Shown piece by piece: positions 1 through 7,393 of a stretch of 18,485 nucleotides of DNA. Each line of letters opens with the position of its first letter. The stretch's first letter is position 1. The notes below the pieces were generated by a model, which worked only from the letters and a program-made list of their open reading frames with translations, ran no database searches and was not told where the DNA came from. This DNA is from a bacterium. Its GTDB lineage: Bacteria; Lindowbacteria; 2-12-FULL-62-27. The DNA is taken from assembly GCA_016202645.1 (NCBI GenBank), contig JACQOF010000035.1, forward strand, positions 1 to 18,485, written 5' to 3'. Made by a program: the position numbers and the translations under genes.

Positions 1-30
1 AAAACGGGACCGGAACGGGTGTCCGGTCCC
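1..30 (-). terminator. Rho-independent terminator of the porin-cytochrome/cupredoxin operon
   Basis: GGGACCGG (6-13) and CCGGTCCC (23-30) form a perfect 8-bp GC-rich stem around a 9-nt loop. Read on the minus strand, the stem is followed by CGTTTT, and the window edge cuts the T tract. It lies about 55 bases past the stop of the cupredoxin gene, as expected for the end of that operon. The length of the T tract cannot be judged from here. Confidence 0.7.
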
Positions 31-84
31 GGGTAGATGGGATGAACTCGCGGACCTTATCGGCAAAGGAGGAGTTTTCCCTCT

Positions 85-726
85 CTACCGTTTGAATTCC
101 ACTTGAATGGGGACCGGCGGTTCCTTGTATGAAATGATTTGGTCGGGCGCCTTAAACTCCTCGTGCCAGAATTTCACAGTGTATGGCCCGGCCGCAGGAG
201 CAGCGGCGGCGATTTTGAATCGCCCTTTTTTGTCGGTGATCGCATAATAGGAATTCGGCAGGACCAGGAGATACGCGCTCATTTCCGGATGCACGTCGCA
301 TTTCAGCAGAATTTCTCCCGGTTTGTCGTAGACGCGGGCCGGCGATGCGAGGTCCGGCAGGACGGCGACGTTGAAGAGCGTCTTGTTCTTCTCGTCATAG
401 GCGTGAATGTTGTGCAGTTCGGAGTCTGAATTTTTGAACGCCACGCGCGTGCCGGCCTGGACAGGCATGACGTGGGGGATGAACTTCAGACGTTTCTGGT
501 TGACGCTGACAACCGATGACGTGTCTTTCACCGGCGCCTTCAGACCGTCGATGTAGACAACGGCGTTTTCGACGGGCTTGCCCTTATAGACGGCGGTCCC
601 CTCAAGAATGACAATCGATTCGGACGCCCTGGACGGTACGGCGGCGGCCAATGCAACAGCGAGCAACGCGCCCTGAACCGCCAATCCCGCGCCAATCCAG
701 CGGACAAATGGATGTATCTGAGACAT
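85..726 (-). CDS. Exported cupredoxin-like blue-copper protein
   Basis: This 213-residue protein is probably a periplasmic or envelope-anchored type 1 copper electron carrier. It has an N-terminal signal sequence or anchor (hydrophobic residues about 11-30, AAAVPSRASES boundary) and a cupredoxin domain at about 40-156. Candidate copper ligands are His105 (or His108, in SELHNIHA), Cys143, His146 and Met149 (KCDVHPEM). The C-terminal part (YAITDKKGRFKI, about 160-213) resembles a carboxypeptidase-regulatory-like beta sandwich. Proteins of this layout are often annotated as methylamine-utilisation or plastocyanin-like. The ATG at 726 follows a strong Shine-Dalgarno (AGGGGGAA). It lies 11 bp behind the porin-cytochrome gene and is surely co-transcribed with it, so a role in passing electrons to or from that cytochrome is a reasonable inference. 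The ligand spacing C-x2-H-x2-M is tighter than in plastocyanin, and copper binding is not proven. Confidence 0.82.
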   Translation of the reverse strand: MSQIHPFVRWIGAGLAVQGALLAVALAAAVPSRASESIVILEGTAVYKGKPVENAVVYIDGLKAPVKDTSSVVSVNQKRLKFIPHVMPVQAGTRVAFKNSDSELHNIHAYDEKNKTLFNVAVLPDLASPARVYDKPGEILLKCDVHPEMSAYLLVLPNSYYAITDKKGRFKIAAAAPAAGPYTVKFWHEEFKAPDQIISYKEPPVPIQVEFKR

Positions 727-737
727 GAGTTTCCCCC

Positions 738-2078
738 TTAAAATGCGACGTCAAATCGCATGGTATAGTCGTTGTTTCGGGCAGCCGCGAGTCTGGCGCC
801 GTTAAACTTTTTGTAGACGACGCCCTCCCCGCTGATCTTGACATTGTGCCGAAGACGCCACGTCACGTTGCCCACATATCGCTCCTTGTCGATGTTGGCC
901 TGCGCCGCGTCGCTGGTGGTCATGTCCTGCTTTTCCCAGCGGCCGCCCACCAGCCAGGGCGGCGTCACGACGTAGGTGCCTTCCAGATAGACCGATTCGT
1001 AGTCCGCGGTCTTCTTTGTATTGAACGGATTATCGTCATCTCCGCGTAATTTCGCCGCCGTCAGAGTCCACGAACCGCGATCCACGACCCCGTCCATGTT
1101 GTAGGACAGGCGCACGTCCCCGCCTTTCCTCGTGAAATCTTCGTTGACGTTCGCCGCCACATTCGCTCTGCCGGAATAGAGGAGCCCTCCGACTTCAACC
1201 GTATATCCGCCTCCCGCGCCGGCAAACGCTTCTTCGCCGCCGTAGGGATTGCCGCCGACCTTGTATCGCGCCGTGAGATAGCCGTCCTTGCTCGTGTTGG
1301 CGTCGGACACGCCGCCGTCATCGCCGTTGACAAGTCCGGCGGCATACCAGAGACGGTTTTTAACCAGTTGGCCGTTGAACTCGACGCCGGGCTGGGCGCC
1401 GGAGGCCTCAAAGAACGACGTCGTGTTGTTCCCGACACGCTGGCCGTAGAGGTAATTGGTGGTGAGCAGGTGCTGAAAGAAATTATTCCAGGACAGATTC
1501 GGCACGTCGATCATGCCCACCCGGAGATTAAGGCCGTTGCGCCCGACCTGATTTTCGAGCAGATGATGAAAGCCGAGCTGGACTTGAAACGGCACAAAGG
1601 TGCCGAATCGGTTTGTCGCCGGCGTCATGCCGATCTTCCAGCAGATGGTCGCCAGAAAGGAGATGCGTTCGTCCAGATTGCCGCCCGCCAGCAGGCGGAA
1701 AAAATTCGGCGCATTGAAATTGTTGCGGACGGCGGCCGCGTCGTTGCGCAGATTGAAATCGCCGAAATACCGCAGGGCAATGGGAGGCAGGTGTGGAATC
1801 GTGGACGGAAAGATGGTGTTCGGATACGTCCGTTTGTCCGATTTGGCGCCAAGCTCGATCGGCTCGTCCTTGACCTTTTCCTCCTCGTCCGGAAACCGGT
1901 ACCCGTTCATCCGGAATGCCAGCCCCCGCGCGTTCAGCGTCGGCGGCGCGATATGGCACGTCGAGCAGGACGTGCCGTATTTCCGGGCGAACGCCGGTAT
2001 CGCCTCCGACGGCGTCTGCGCGGAAATAATCATCAGCGCGGTAAGCGCAAACAAAACCAAAAACATTTTCGTTCTCAT
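738..2078 (-). CDS. Cyc2-like fused monoheme cytochrome c / outer-membrane beta-barrel
   Basis: This 446-residue protein has a signal peptide (MRTKMFLVLFALTALMII...SEA), then one heme c site, Cys38-Ser-Thr-Cys41-His42, set in IPAFARKYGTSCSTCH. The rest is a long region rich in alternating polar/aromatic strands, ending in the outer-membrane assembly signature YTMRFDVAF with a terminal Phe. An N-terminal A-x-P-x-FAR...G-x-x-CxxCH block fused to a porin is the layout of Cyc2, the outer-membrane iron oxidase of Fe(II) oxidisers, and the length fits. The same block also occurs in porin-cytochromes of unknown substrate, so iron oxidation is inference. I chose the ATG at 2078 rather than the upstream GTG/ATG codons (to 2171). 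It begins the signal peptide and has an AAAGGGGG Shine-Dalgarno 10 nt upstream, and the longer frame would run into the promoter. It is first in an operon with the cupredoxin gene and lies downstream of sigma54-type control sites. Confidence 0.8.
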   Translation of the reverse strand: MRTKMFLVLFALTALMIISAQTPSEAIPAFARKYGTSCSTCHIAPPTLNARGLAFRMNGYRFPDEEEKVKDEPIELGAKSDKRTYPNTIFPSTIPHLPPIALRYFGDFNLRNDAAAVRNNFNAPNFFRLLAGGNLDERISFLATICWKIGMTPATNRFGTFVPFQVQLGFHHLLENQVGRNGLNLRVGMIDVPNLSWNNFFQHLLTTNYLYGQRVGNNTTSFFEASGAQPGVEFNGQLVKNRLWYAAGLVNGDDGGVSDANTSKDGYLTARYKVGGNPYGGEEAFAGAGGGYTVEVGGLLYSGRANVAANVNEDFTRKGGDVRLSYNMDGVVDRGSWTLTAAKLRGDDDNPFNTKKTADYESVYLEGTYVVTPPWLVGGRWEKQDMTTSDAAQANIDKERYVGNVTWRLRHNVKISGEGVVYKKFNGARLAAARNNDYTMRFDVAF

Positions 2079-2148
2079 AAAACGTGAACCCCCTTTGCGG
2101 TATCCAAGATTCCGAGCGCCCATAATGAGGCGGCCTTCGGGCAAACCC

Positions 2149-2176
2149 GGAATGTATCCAGCAGAATCCATGCCGG
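2149..2176 (-). promoter_or_regulatory. Candidate sigma54 (-24/-12) promoter of the porin-cytochrome operon
   Basis: On the minus strand, CGGCATG-GATT-CTGCT (2175-2160) keeps the invariant GG (2174-2173) and GC (2162-2161) separated by exactly 10 bases, as sigma54 promoters require. It differs from TGGCACG-N4-TTGCA at only a few flexible positions. The predicted start is near 2149, giving a leader of about 70 nt with the Shine-Dalgarno. The site falls between two tandem palindromes and the gene, with a sigma54 activator encoded next door. Confidence 0.55.
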
Positions 2177-2275
2177 CCCGCGGAAGGCGCGAAGGAATGC
2201 GCGGAACTTATTTGGGTTCAGGAAAATAATTTTAAGTGGCGAGCGGACAACTCCCGAAGGCGGGCGATCGATTTA

Positions 2276-2308
2276 TTTCAAATTGAAAAGGCGCGTTTCA
2301 TTTTGAAA
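2276..2308. promoter_or_regulatory. Tandem enhancer (UAS) palindromes TTTCA-N3-TGAAA
   Basis: Two copies of the inverted repeat TTTCA-N3-TGAAA lie at 2276-2288 (spacer AAT) and 2296-2308 (spacer TTT). Their centres are 20 bp apart, so they face the same side of the helix. They sit just past the activator gene's stop and about 133 and 153 bp upstream of the predicted sigma54 transcription start, the usual geometry for NtrC-type activator sites. The likely binder is the Fis-type helix-turn-helix of the adjacent regulator. The inverted repeats are directly seen; the binding partner is inferred. Confidence 0.65.
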
Positions 2309-2315
2309 TGGACGC

Positions 2316-3683
2316 TCATGAGGAGGCGCGCATCTTCCTCCACAGCGTCGCCGGCGAAATGCCGAGCGCTTCGGACGCCTTTGAGCGGTTGCCGCCGAAA
2401 GCTTTGAGGGCCGTCTCGATGGCCTGCCGCTCGATTTCCTCAAGGGATCGAATCGAAGCGGGCCGGGTCAGGGGGTCGGCCTGGCGCAGGGACAAATCCG
2501 CGGCGCGGATCGTATCGCCGTCGGCGAGAATGACGGCCTGCTCGATTACATTTTTGAGTTCCCGGATGTTGCCGGGCCAGGAGTAGGCGCGAAGGGCGTC
2601 GACCGCGGCCGGCTCCAGGCGTTTCGGGGGCCGGGTTGTCTCCCGGGAAAACCGATCCAGAAATTCCCCCGTCAATTTCTGGATGTCTTCGGGGCGCTCC
2701 CTTAGAGGCGGCAGGCGAATCGAAATGACATTCAGCCGGAAAAACAAATCCGGACGGAATTTCCCGGCGCGCGAGAGCGCCTCCAGATCGGCGTTCGTGG
2801 CGGCGAGGATGCGCGTGTCCACCGCCACCGGCCGGTCCGCGCCGAGTCTGCGGAATTCGCTGGATTCGACCGCGCCGAGGAGTTTCGCCTGAAGGCCGAG
2901 CGGCATGTCGCCGATTTCGTCGAGAAAAAGCGTTCCGCCGGTTGCGGCCTGAAACGCGCCGCGCCGTTCCTGGGTCGCGCCGGTGAACGCCCCCCTCGTG
3001 TGGCCGAACAACTCGCTTTCGATCAGATTTTCCGGCAAAGCCGCGCAGTTCACTTTGACGAACGGCCCCTCCGCCCGCGGCGATTTCTCGTGGATGTATC
3101 TGGCGTAGACTTCCTTGCCCGTGCCGCTTTCGCCCTGAAGCAGGACCGTCGCCTTGGTCGGCGCCGCTTTTTCGATCACGCTCTCGATTTCCGTTATCGC
3201 GGCCGACGCGCTCCTGACGGGCCGGCCGATCCAGCGGTCAACGACCTCCCGCCGGAGGCGCCGGGTTTCATCCTGAAGACGCCGGTAGCGGATGGTCCGG
3301 CCGACCGCGGTTCGGATTTGATCCGGGGAAAACGGTTTGATCAAGAAATCGGCTGCGCCGCCGCGCAGGGCCTCGATGGCCACATCGATCGTCGCGAACG
3401 CGGTGATGATGACGACGCCCAGGTCCGGCAGTTTTTGCCGGACTTCGGCCAGAAGCTCCATGCCGTTTTCCGTTCCGAGTTTGACGTCCAGCGCCATCGC
3501 GTCGTATCCCCCAAGCGCGATCAACCGGCGGGCCTCGCCCAACGTTTCAGCCTCATCCACCGTCGCCCCGCTTCTTTACAGGGACTCCTTCACCGCGCGC
3601 CTCAGGTTTTCGTCTTCATCCACCACGAGCACGGCCGCGCGGCGAAGGACAGAGAATCCGTCAAGGGTCCGCGAATCGCTCAT
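2316..3683 (-). CDS. NtrC-family sigma54 response regulator, interrupted by an in-frame TAA
   Basis: The regulator has a receiver domain, a sigma54-interaction AAA+ domain (Walker A GESGTGKE, GAFTGA loop, Walker B GGTLFLDEIGD) and a C-terminal Fis-type helix-turn-helix (GNRSKASEALGISPATLWRKM). The natural start is the ATG at 3683, which overlaps the kinase stop as ATGA. That frame reads AAVLVVDEDENLRRAVKESL, then TAA at 3578-3576, then RSGATVDEAETLGEARR in the same frame. Treating the stop as one residue gives 455 residues and normal spacing from the acidic pocket (Asp22/Glu23) to the phosphorylated Asp66, so nothing else is lost. A GTG at 3560 could restart a 414-residue protein lacking the first beta strand and acidic pocket but keeping the AAA+ and DNA-binding parts. 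It may be a real nonsense mutation, an assembly error, or a reinitiated, phosphorylation-independent activator. Its likely targets are the paired palindromes beyond its 3' end. Confidence 0.85.
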
Positions 3684-5143
3684 GTTGTCGGGGTTGCGGC
3701 GGCCGGCAGAGTCACCAGAAAGGTCGTTCCGGGCGCGGCTTCGGCCTTGCGGCGCGACGTGACGTCGATCGTCCCGCCGTGTTCTTTGACGATCCCATGG
3801 CAGATGGAAAGCCCAAGCCCCGTGCCTCGCGGTTTGGTCGTGAAAAACGGCTCAAAGAGCCTGGTCCGGATTTCTTCAGGGATGCCGGGTCCCGAGTCCG
3901 TGATTTCAATTTCGACCTGTTCGCCCGACCGGCGGACGCCCAAAAATATCCGGCCGCCGCCGGGCTGGGCCTGCGCAGCATTCTGGATCAAATTCACAAA
4001 AACCTGAAGCATCTGGTTTCGATCGAGAACGCACGGCGGGACGGCGGGCGCGAAGTCCTTTTCCACGACGATGCTATTTTTTTCGATCTCATGTTTGCAG
4101 AGCTGCCATGCCGATTCCAGCAATCGGGGCAAGTCGGCCGGTTCGCGTTCGCCGGGGGAGCGTCTGGAGAAGTCGAGGAGATTCTGGATGATTTCCCGGC
4201 ATCGGACGACATCCCGCCGGATATACTCCAGAGATTGTTTCGTCTTCGGAGGAATCTGCGGATCCTCCTCCAGCAATTTCACCTCCATGTAGATGCTTCC
4301 CAGCGGATTTCCCAGCTCATGCGCGACCCCGCCGGCCAAGAGGCCAAGCCCGGCCATCTTGTCCGCCTGAATGAGTTTCGATTCCGTTTCCTTTTCCAGT
4401 TCGGCGCGTGATTTCGCCAGGGCGTCCGCCATCTGATTAAAGCTTTCGCCGAGCGTCTGAAGTTCGTCTCCCGTTCGAATGTCAACCCGCCGAGACAGAT
4501 CGCCGTGGCTCATTTCCCGGGTGACATGCAGCAGCGAGCGCAAGGATCGACGCAGGCGCCAATCGATGAACAGCGCAATCAACCCGCCGCCGAGCAAGGC
4601 CAGAAAAATGATCAGGGCATCCTGCTGAAGAGACTGAAGAAGCCGGTGGCGGATATTTTGATCTCCAACGCCGACGTGAAGGACGCCGAACGGTCGATCA
4701 GCGACCCTGACAGGAACCGAAAAATCCAGGAAGGCACCCCGATACCGGTCGGGATCGTCCAGTTCGCGCAGGTCGTGATGGGCCGGAATTTTTTCCACCC
4801 GGGCCGCCAATCCCGAATCGTCCGATGGCATACCCGCCAAAAATTGGCCGTCGGTCGAGACCACAAACAGGTACCGCACATCTTCGCCGTGTTCCTTTGT
4901 CGCGGCGGCCAATATTTTTCCGAGAACATCCATTCCCTCCGATTCCAGCGACATCGAGCAGGCATGGCCGATGCATCGGGCGGACAGACGGGTGGCCTCC
5001 GTCAGCATCGTCCGGGCGCCGCGATACTCCGCGAGCGTTTTCAGCGCGCTGAAAGCCGTAAACGCCCCGACCTGCCAGACGATCACCAGAAGAATCGCCT
5101 TCGTGCGGAGCGGCAGGGGAAATCGAAAGCCGGCGGGAATCAT
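3680..5143 (-). CDS. Membrane sensor histidine kinase (Cache-like sensor, HAMP, HisKA, HATPase)
   Basis: This is a 487-residue inner-membrane kinase, partner of the adjacent NtrC-type regulator. Transmembrane helix 1 is at about 15-34. A periplasmic Cache/PAS-like sensor follows at about 35-172 (YLFVVSTDGQFLAGMP, FGVLHVGVGDQNIRH). Helix 2 is at about 176-194 and HAMP at about 195-247. The H-box is GGVAHELGNP with His275 as the phosphorylated residue, then come the N-box NLIQNAAQA, G1 DSGPGIP, FEPFFTTK and G2 GTGLGLSICHG. All catalytic motifs are intact. The start ATG at 5143 overlaps the cytochrome stop by one base (TGATG), and its own stop overlaps the regulator start (ATGA), so the genes are translationally coupled. 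Placement after an exported cytochrome suggests it senses a redox or metal signal outside the membrane; the ligand is unknown. Confidence 0.93.
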   Translation of the reverse strand: MIPAGFRFPLPLRTKAILLVIVWQVGAFTAFSALKTLAEYRGARTMLTEATRLSARCIGHACSMSLESEGMDVLGKILAAATKEHGEDVRYLFVVSTDGQFLAGMPSDDSGLAARVEKIPAHHDLRELDDPDRYRGAFLDFSVPVRVADRPFGVLHVGVGDQNIRHRLLQSLQQDALIIFLALLGGGLIALFIDWRLRRSLRSLLHVTREMSHGDLSRRVDIRTGDELQTLGESFNQMADALAKSRAELEKETESKLIQADKMAGLGLLAGGVAHELGNPLGSIYMEVKLLEEDPQIPPKTKQSLEYIRRDVVRCREIIQNLLDFSRRSPGEREPADLPRLLESAWQLCKHEIEKNSIVVEKDFAPAVPPCVLDRNQMLQVFVNLIQNAAQAQPGGGRIFLGVRRSGEQVEIEITDSGPGIPEEIRTRLFEPFFTTKPRGTGLGLSICHGIVKEHGGTIDVTSRRKAEAAPGTTFLVTLPAAATPTT

Positions 5144-6501
5144 CAGTCACCCGCCCTCGGCCCGCCGAACCGCGCAGGCCGGGTTTCCGAATAGGCGGAA
5201 TACGCGGACTCGATTGAATTTCGATGAGCCTGCCGGATCATTCGAAGCGCCTCCGAGCCCAACTCGTCGTCCAGCAACGCCTCAAAAAGGCCCGTGTAAA
5301 AATGATCGGGAAAGACGGTGACGTCGACGCGGACCGCATCCAGGCGGCGAAGATCCGCATCGGGGAGTTTCGACCACGCGAAGCGGTAGGGAAGCGAGAA
5401 CGTATCGCCGGGGGCAATTCGGCTGTCGCGAATCTCACGTCTCTCGTTGCTCGTCAAAATGATTTCCCGGCTGATCACGCCTTCGATCCTGTCGCCATGG
5501 ACGGCGCGGCCTTGCGCATCGATCAATTCGACCGATGCGACGATTCTGGGCGTGACGTAAGTCGGGAAAAAATGGCCCGCGTTTGAATTGACGATTCGAA
5601 GACGCCCGCTGATCGCGTCCTTCTGTTCGTTGGTTTCAAAATCGATCGTCAATGCCAATCGAACCTGGTCGGAAGAATGAACGCCTTTCCACGTGTGCCC
5701 CCGGCCGGGCATGTGGCATTTCTGGCAACTCACTCCCTGTTTGCCCCACGAGCTATGTCTCCATTCTTCATAGGTGTTCTCCAGAGGTTTGCCGTTGATT
5801 GCGTTGTCGGGGCTGAATTGGTGGCAGGCGCGGCAGAATTCGGCGCTTTCAAAATAGCTCGTGTATCGGATCGGATGCGGCGACTTTTGCCGGGGTTTGG
5901 CCGGATCGGGCAGGGGTGGCGGGCCGTAGACGACGCCGTTTCGGACGTGGCAAGCCGCGCAAACAATCGCTTTTTTCGCAAGCGACGTGTCGTACGCCGG
6001 ATTTGGCAGTTCCGTGTCTGAATCGTATATCTGTGTCTGTACTTCCTCCACCGGCCATATTTGATCCGGGGACCGGCCGGGCGCCGGCGGTTTGACGTCA
6101 AACGTGTGGGATTGCTGTCGATCCAGCGGCGCGTGGCAGAGACGGCAGGCGGCGGCGTCTTTTGGCGAAAACCCCATCAGCTGGCCGACGACGCCCGGTC
6201 CCATCGCATGGGCGTGGACGGATTTCGACCACTGATTGTACTGCGCCGTGTGGCATTCCCCGCAGCTTTCCGGAGCAAGATTCAATCGACCGGCCGGATC
6301 GGCGCGGATGGGCAGCTGCCAGTATCGGGTGAGAAAGGCCGCGGTGTCCGAGAAATCTGATTCGGAGACTTCGGCGGCGGTCTCCCGGGCGGGACCCCTT
6401 GGCCAGGCCACGCCCAAAACAAGCAAAAACAAAAAAAAGGCGAAGCCGACGAGGGGTTGTCGACTTCGCCTTCCGCCTCCTATTGAATTCAAATCATCCA
6501 C
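5143..6501 (-). CDS. Membrane-anchored pentaheme c-type cytochrome (cytochrome c554-like)
   Basis: This is a 452-residue multiheme cytochrome with five CxxCH heme sites at about Cys80 (CGECH), Cys119 (CRLCH), Cys181 (CAACH), Cys223 (CRACH) and Cys259 (CQKCH). An N-terminal uncleaved-looking anchor (VGFAFFLFLLVLGVAW) follows RRSR, placing the hemes in the periplasm. After the last heme comes a beta-rich domain of about 180 residues (NAGHFFPTYVTPRIVASVELID), common in c554-type multiheme proteins of respiring bacteria. It probably relays electrons between the inner membrane and outer carriers, here plausibly the cupredoxin and porin-cytochrome. The start is uncertain: GTG at 6501 is the only in-frame choice ahead of the anchor and has no clear Shine-Dalgarno. 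Codons 11-26 coincide with a terminator-like hairpin and T tract. It lies 18 bp behind yceI and overlaps the kinase gene by one base. Confidence 0.88.
   Translation of the reverse strand: MDDLNSIGGGRRSRQPLVGFAFFLFLLVLGVAWPRGPARETAAEVSESDFSDTAAFLTRYWQLPIRADPAGRLNLAPESCGECHTAQYNQWSKSVHAHAMGPGVVGQLMGFSPKDAAACRLCHAPLDRQQSHTFDVKPPAPGRSPDQIWPVEEVQTQIYDSDTELPNPAYDTSLAKKAIVCAACHVRNGVVYGPPPLPDPAKPRQKSPHPIRYTSYFESAEFCRACHQFSPDNAINGKPLENTYEEWRHSSWGKQGVSCQKCHMPGRGHTWKGVHSSDQVRLALTIDFETNEQKDAISGRLRIVNSNAGHFFPTYVTPRIVASVELIDAQGRAVHGDRIEGVISREIILTSNERREIRDSRIAPGDTFSLPYRFAWSKLPDADLRRLDAVRVDVTVFPDHFYTGLFEALLDDELGSEALRMIRQAHRNSIESAYSAYSETRPARFGGPRAGD
6425..6470 (-). terminator. Intrinsic-terminator-like hairpin inside the start of the cytochrome gene
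   Basis: On the minus strand the arms at 6470-6464 (GGCGAAG) and 6445-6439 (CTTCGCC) pair, then after one mismatch CGAC (6462-6459) pairs with GTCG (6450-6447) across an 8-base loop. TTTTTTTT-G-TTTTT follows at once (6438-6425). This is a textbook rho-independent terminator placed 50 bases after the yceI stop, yet it lies within codons 11-26 of the cytochrome, whose Phe/Leu anchor is encoded by the T tract. It probably acts as an attenuator, giving more yceI transcript than cytochrome, kinase and regulator transcript. Confidence 0.65.
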
Positions 6502-6519
6502 GCCACATGCAACCGCGTC

Positions 6520-7263
6520 TCAGCGCTTCTTGCCGCCGCATGGGTTGCACGGATTGCACGGGTTCGACTTTTTGCCGCCGCACGGATTACAGGGGTTGCA
6601 GGGATTCGCCGCCGCGGGTTTGGTTTCAAGACTGTTCTTGGTCGACGCGAGCGCGTCGATGTCGATGTCGACATTTTTGTCAAGTTTCATAAAAAGCATT
6701 TCCGGAACTTCAATTCCATAGTCCGGTAGGCTCAGGCGAAAGCGCGTTTGGATGCGGATCAGATCGCCCGGCATCTTTGCCTTCGTCGCATCCGATTCCT
6801 TTAGATACACCACACTGACCGGCACCCGGACGCTCTTTTCGATGCCGTGCAATTCAAACAACCCGTCGGCGATAAACTCCGCTTTCTCGCCGGGTTTGAG
6901 CGCTTTATTCACTCCCGACGTGATTTTGGTCAGCGTGAACACGGCTTGTGGATGCTTGTCGGTATGGAGGAAATTTTCGCGCATGTGCTGATCACGAAGA
7001 CCGATGCCGGTTTTCATGGATGCCAAGTCCACCCAGAATTTGGCCCGGGTTCCCTCCCCGGCCACGTCCGCCGGATCGACAACGATTTCGCCGCGGATCT
7101 GGCTGGTCAGGCCGATGATGTTCTCCAGCGGCGCGTGGGACTCAAACTTGACGTTGTCCCGGCCGTTGGGATCGTTGACGATGAACATTTCCGCCCGCGC
7201 CGGCCCGGATGTCGCCAATACGCTTGCCAGCGTGACAACCGCAATCTTCAACATTCGTCTCAT
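6520..7263 (-). CDS. Exported YceI-family protein with duplicated NPCNPCNPC tail
   Basis: This 247-residue protein has a Sec signal peptide (MRRMLKIAVVTLASVLATSGPARA) and a YceI-like lipocalin fold at about 28-190 (FESHAPLENIIGLT, MKTGIGLRDQHMRENFLHTDKHPQAVFTLTKI, ADGLFELHGIEKSVRVPV). YceI proteins bind isoprenoid-type lipids or quinones in the periplasm. The C-terminus adds a tail absent from the classical family: NPCNPCNPCGGKK twice, with six cysteines, likely a metal (copper or zinc) or heme-handling site. The ATG at 7263 was chosen because AAGGAG lies 8 nt upstream; the GTG at 7272 is too close to that site. It is the first gene of the run yceI, cytochrome, kinase, regulator, behind a predicted Crp-type promoter. 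Confidence 0.9.
   Translation of the reverse strand: MRRMLKIAVVTLASVLATSGPARAEMFIVNDPNGRDNVKFESHAPLENIIGLTSQIRGEIVVDPADVAGEGTRAKFWVDLASMKTGIGLRDQHMRENFLHTDKHPQAVFTLTKITSGVNKALKPGEKAEFIADGLFELHGIEKSVRVPVSVVYLKESDATKAKMPGDLIRIQTRFRLSLPDYGIEVPEMLFMKLDKNVDIDIDALASTKNSLETKPAAANPCNPCNPCGGKKSNPCNPCNPCGGKKR
6523..6606 (-). repeat. Coding tandem repeat: two NPCNPCNPCGGKK units
   Basis: The last 28 codons of the YceI-like gene are a 14-residue unit (NPC NPC NPC GGKK plus Ser or Arg) repeated twice, and each unit is itself three NPC triplets. The spacing C-x2-C-x2-C suits metal or heme coordination. The repeat is at the protein level, and the DNA copies differ at several wobble positions, so it is not a very recent duplication. 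Confidence 0.8.
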
Positions 7264-7314
7264 GTCTCTCACTCCTTACATGAATTTTGTACGTCCGCCG
7301 GCATCCAGCGTCTC

Positions 7315-7364
7315 TACTGAAAGGATACCCTGTCTTTCGGGAGCAGGATGTAAGGCAGATTACG
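7315..7364 (-). promoter_or_regulatory. Crp/Fnr-type site and promoter of the yceI operon
   Basis: The palindrome GTAA-N6-TTAC lies at 7350-7363. On the minus strand a -10-like TATCCT sits at 7327-7322. With a start at 7315 the palindrome centre (7356.5) falls at -41.5, the standard class II activator position. The leader of about 50 nt then carries the AAGGAG Shine-Dalgarno. The same 14-mer core, GTAAGG-N-AGATTAC, stands in front of DUF3179, and a Crp/Fnr gene lies close by. Binding by that regulator is inferred. Confidence 0.55.
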
Positions 7365-7393
7365 GATGCGGAATATTTTCCATGGCGGATCAT

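Noticed and set aside
2079-2171. N-terminal extension of the porin-cytochrome frame
   Set aside because: It would place 31 residues before the signal peptide, ignores the good Shine-Dalgarno at 2089-2096 and runs into the -24/-12 element.
3000-4007. Long plus-strand frame opposite the kinase/regulator genes (and similar ones at 1368-2087, 4505-5194, 12800-13582, 15637-16720)
   Set aside because: These are antisense shadows of clear minus-strand genes in GC-rich DNA, with Arg/Pro/Ala-heavy translations and no motifs.
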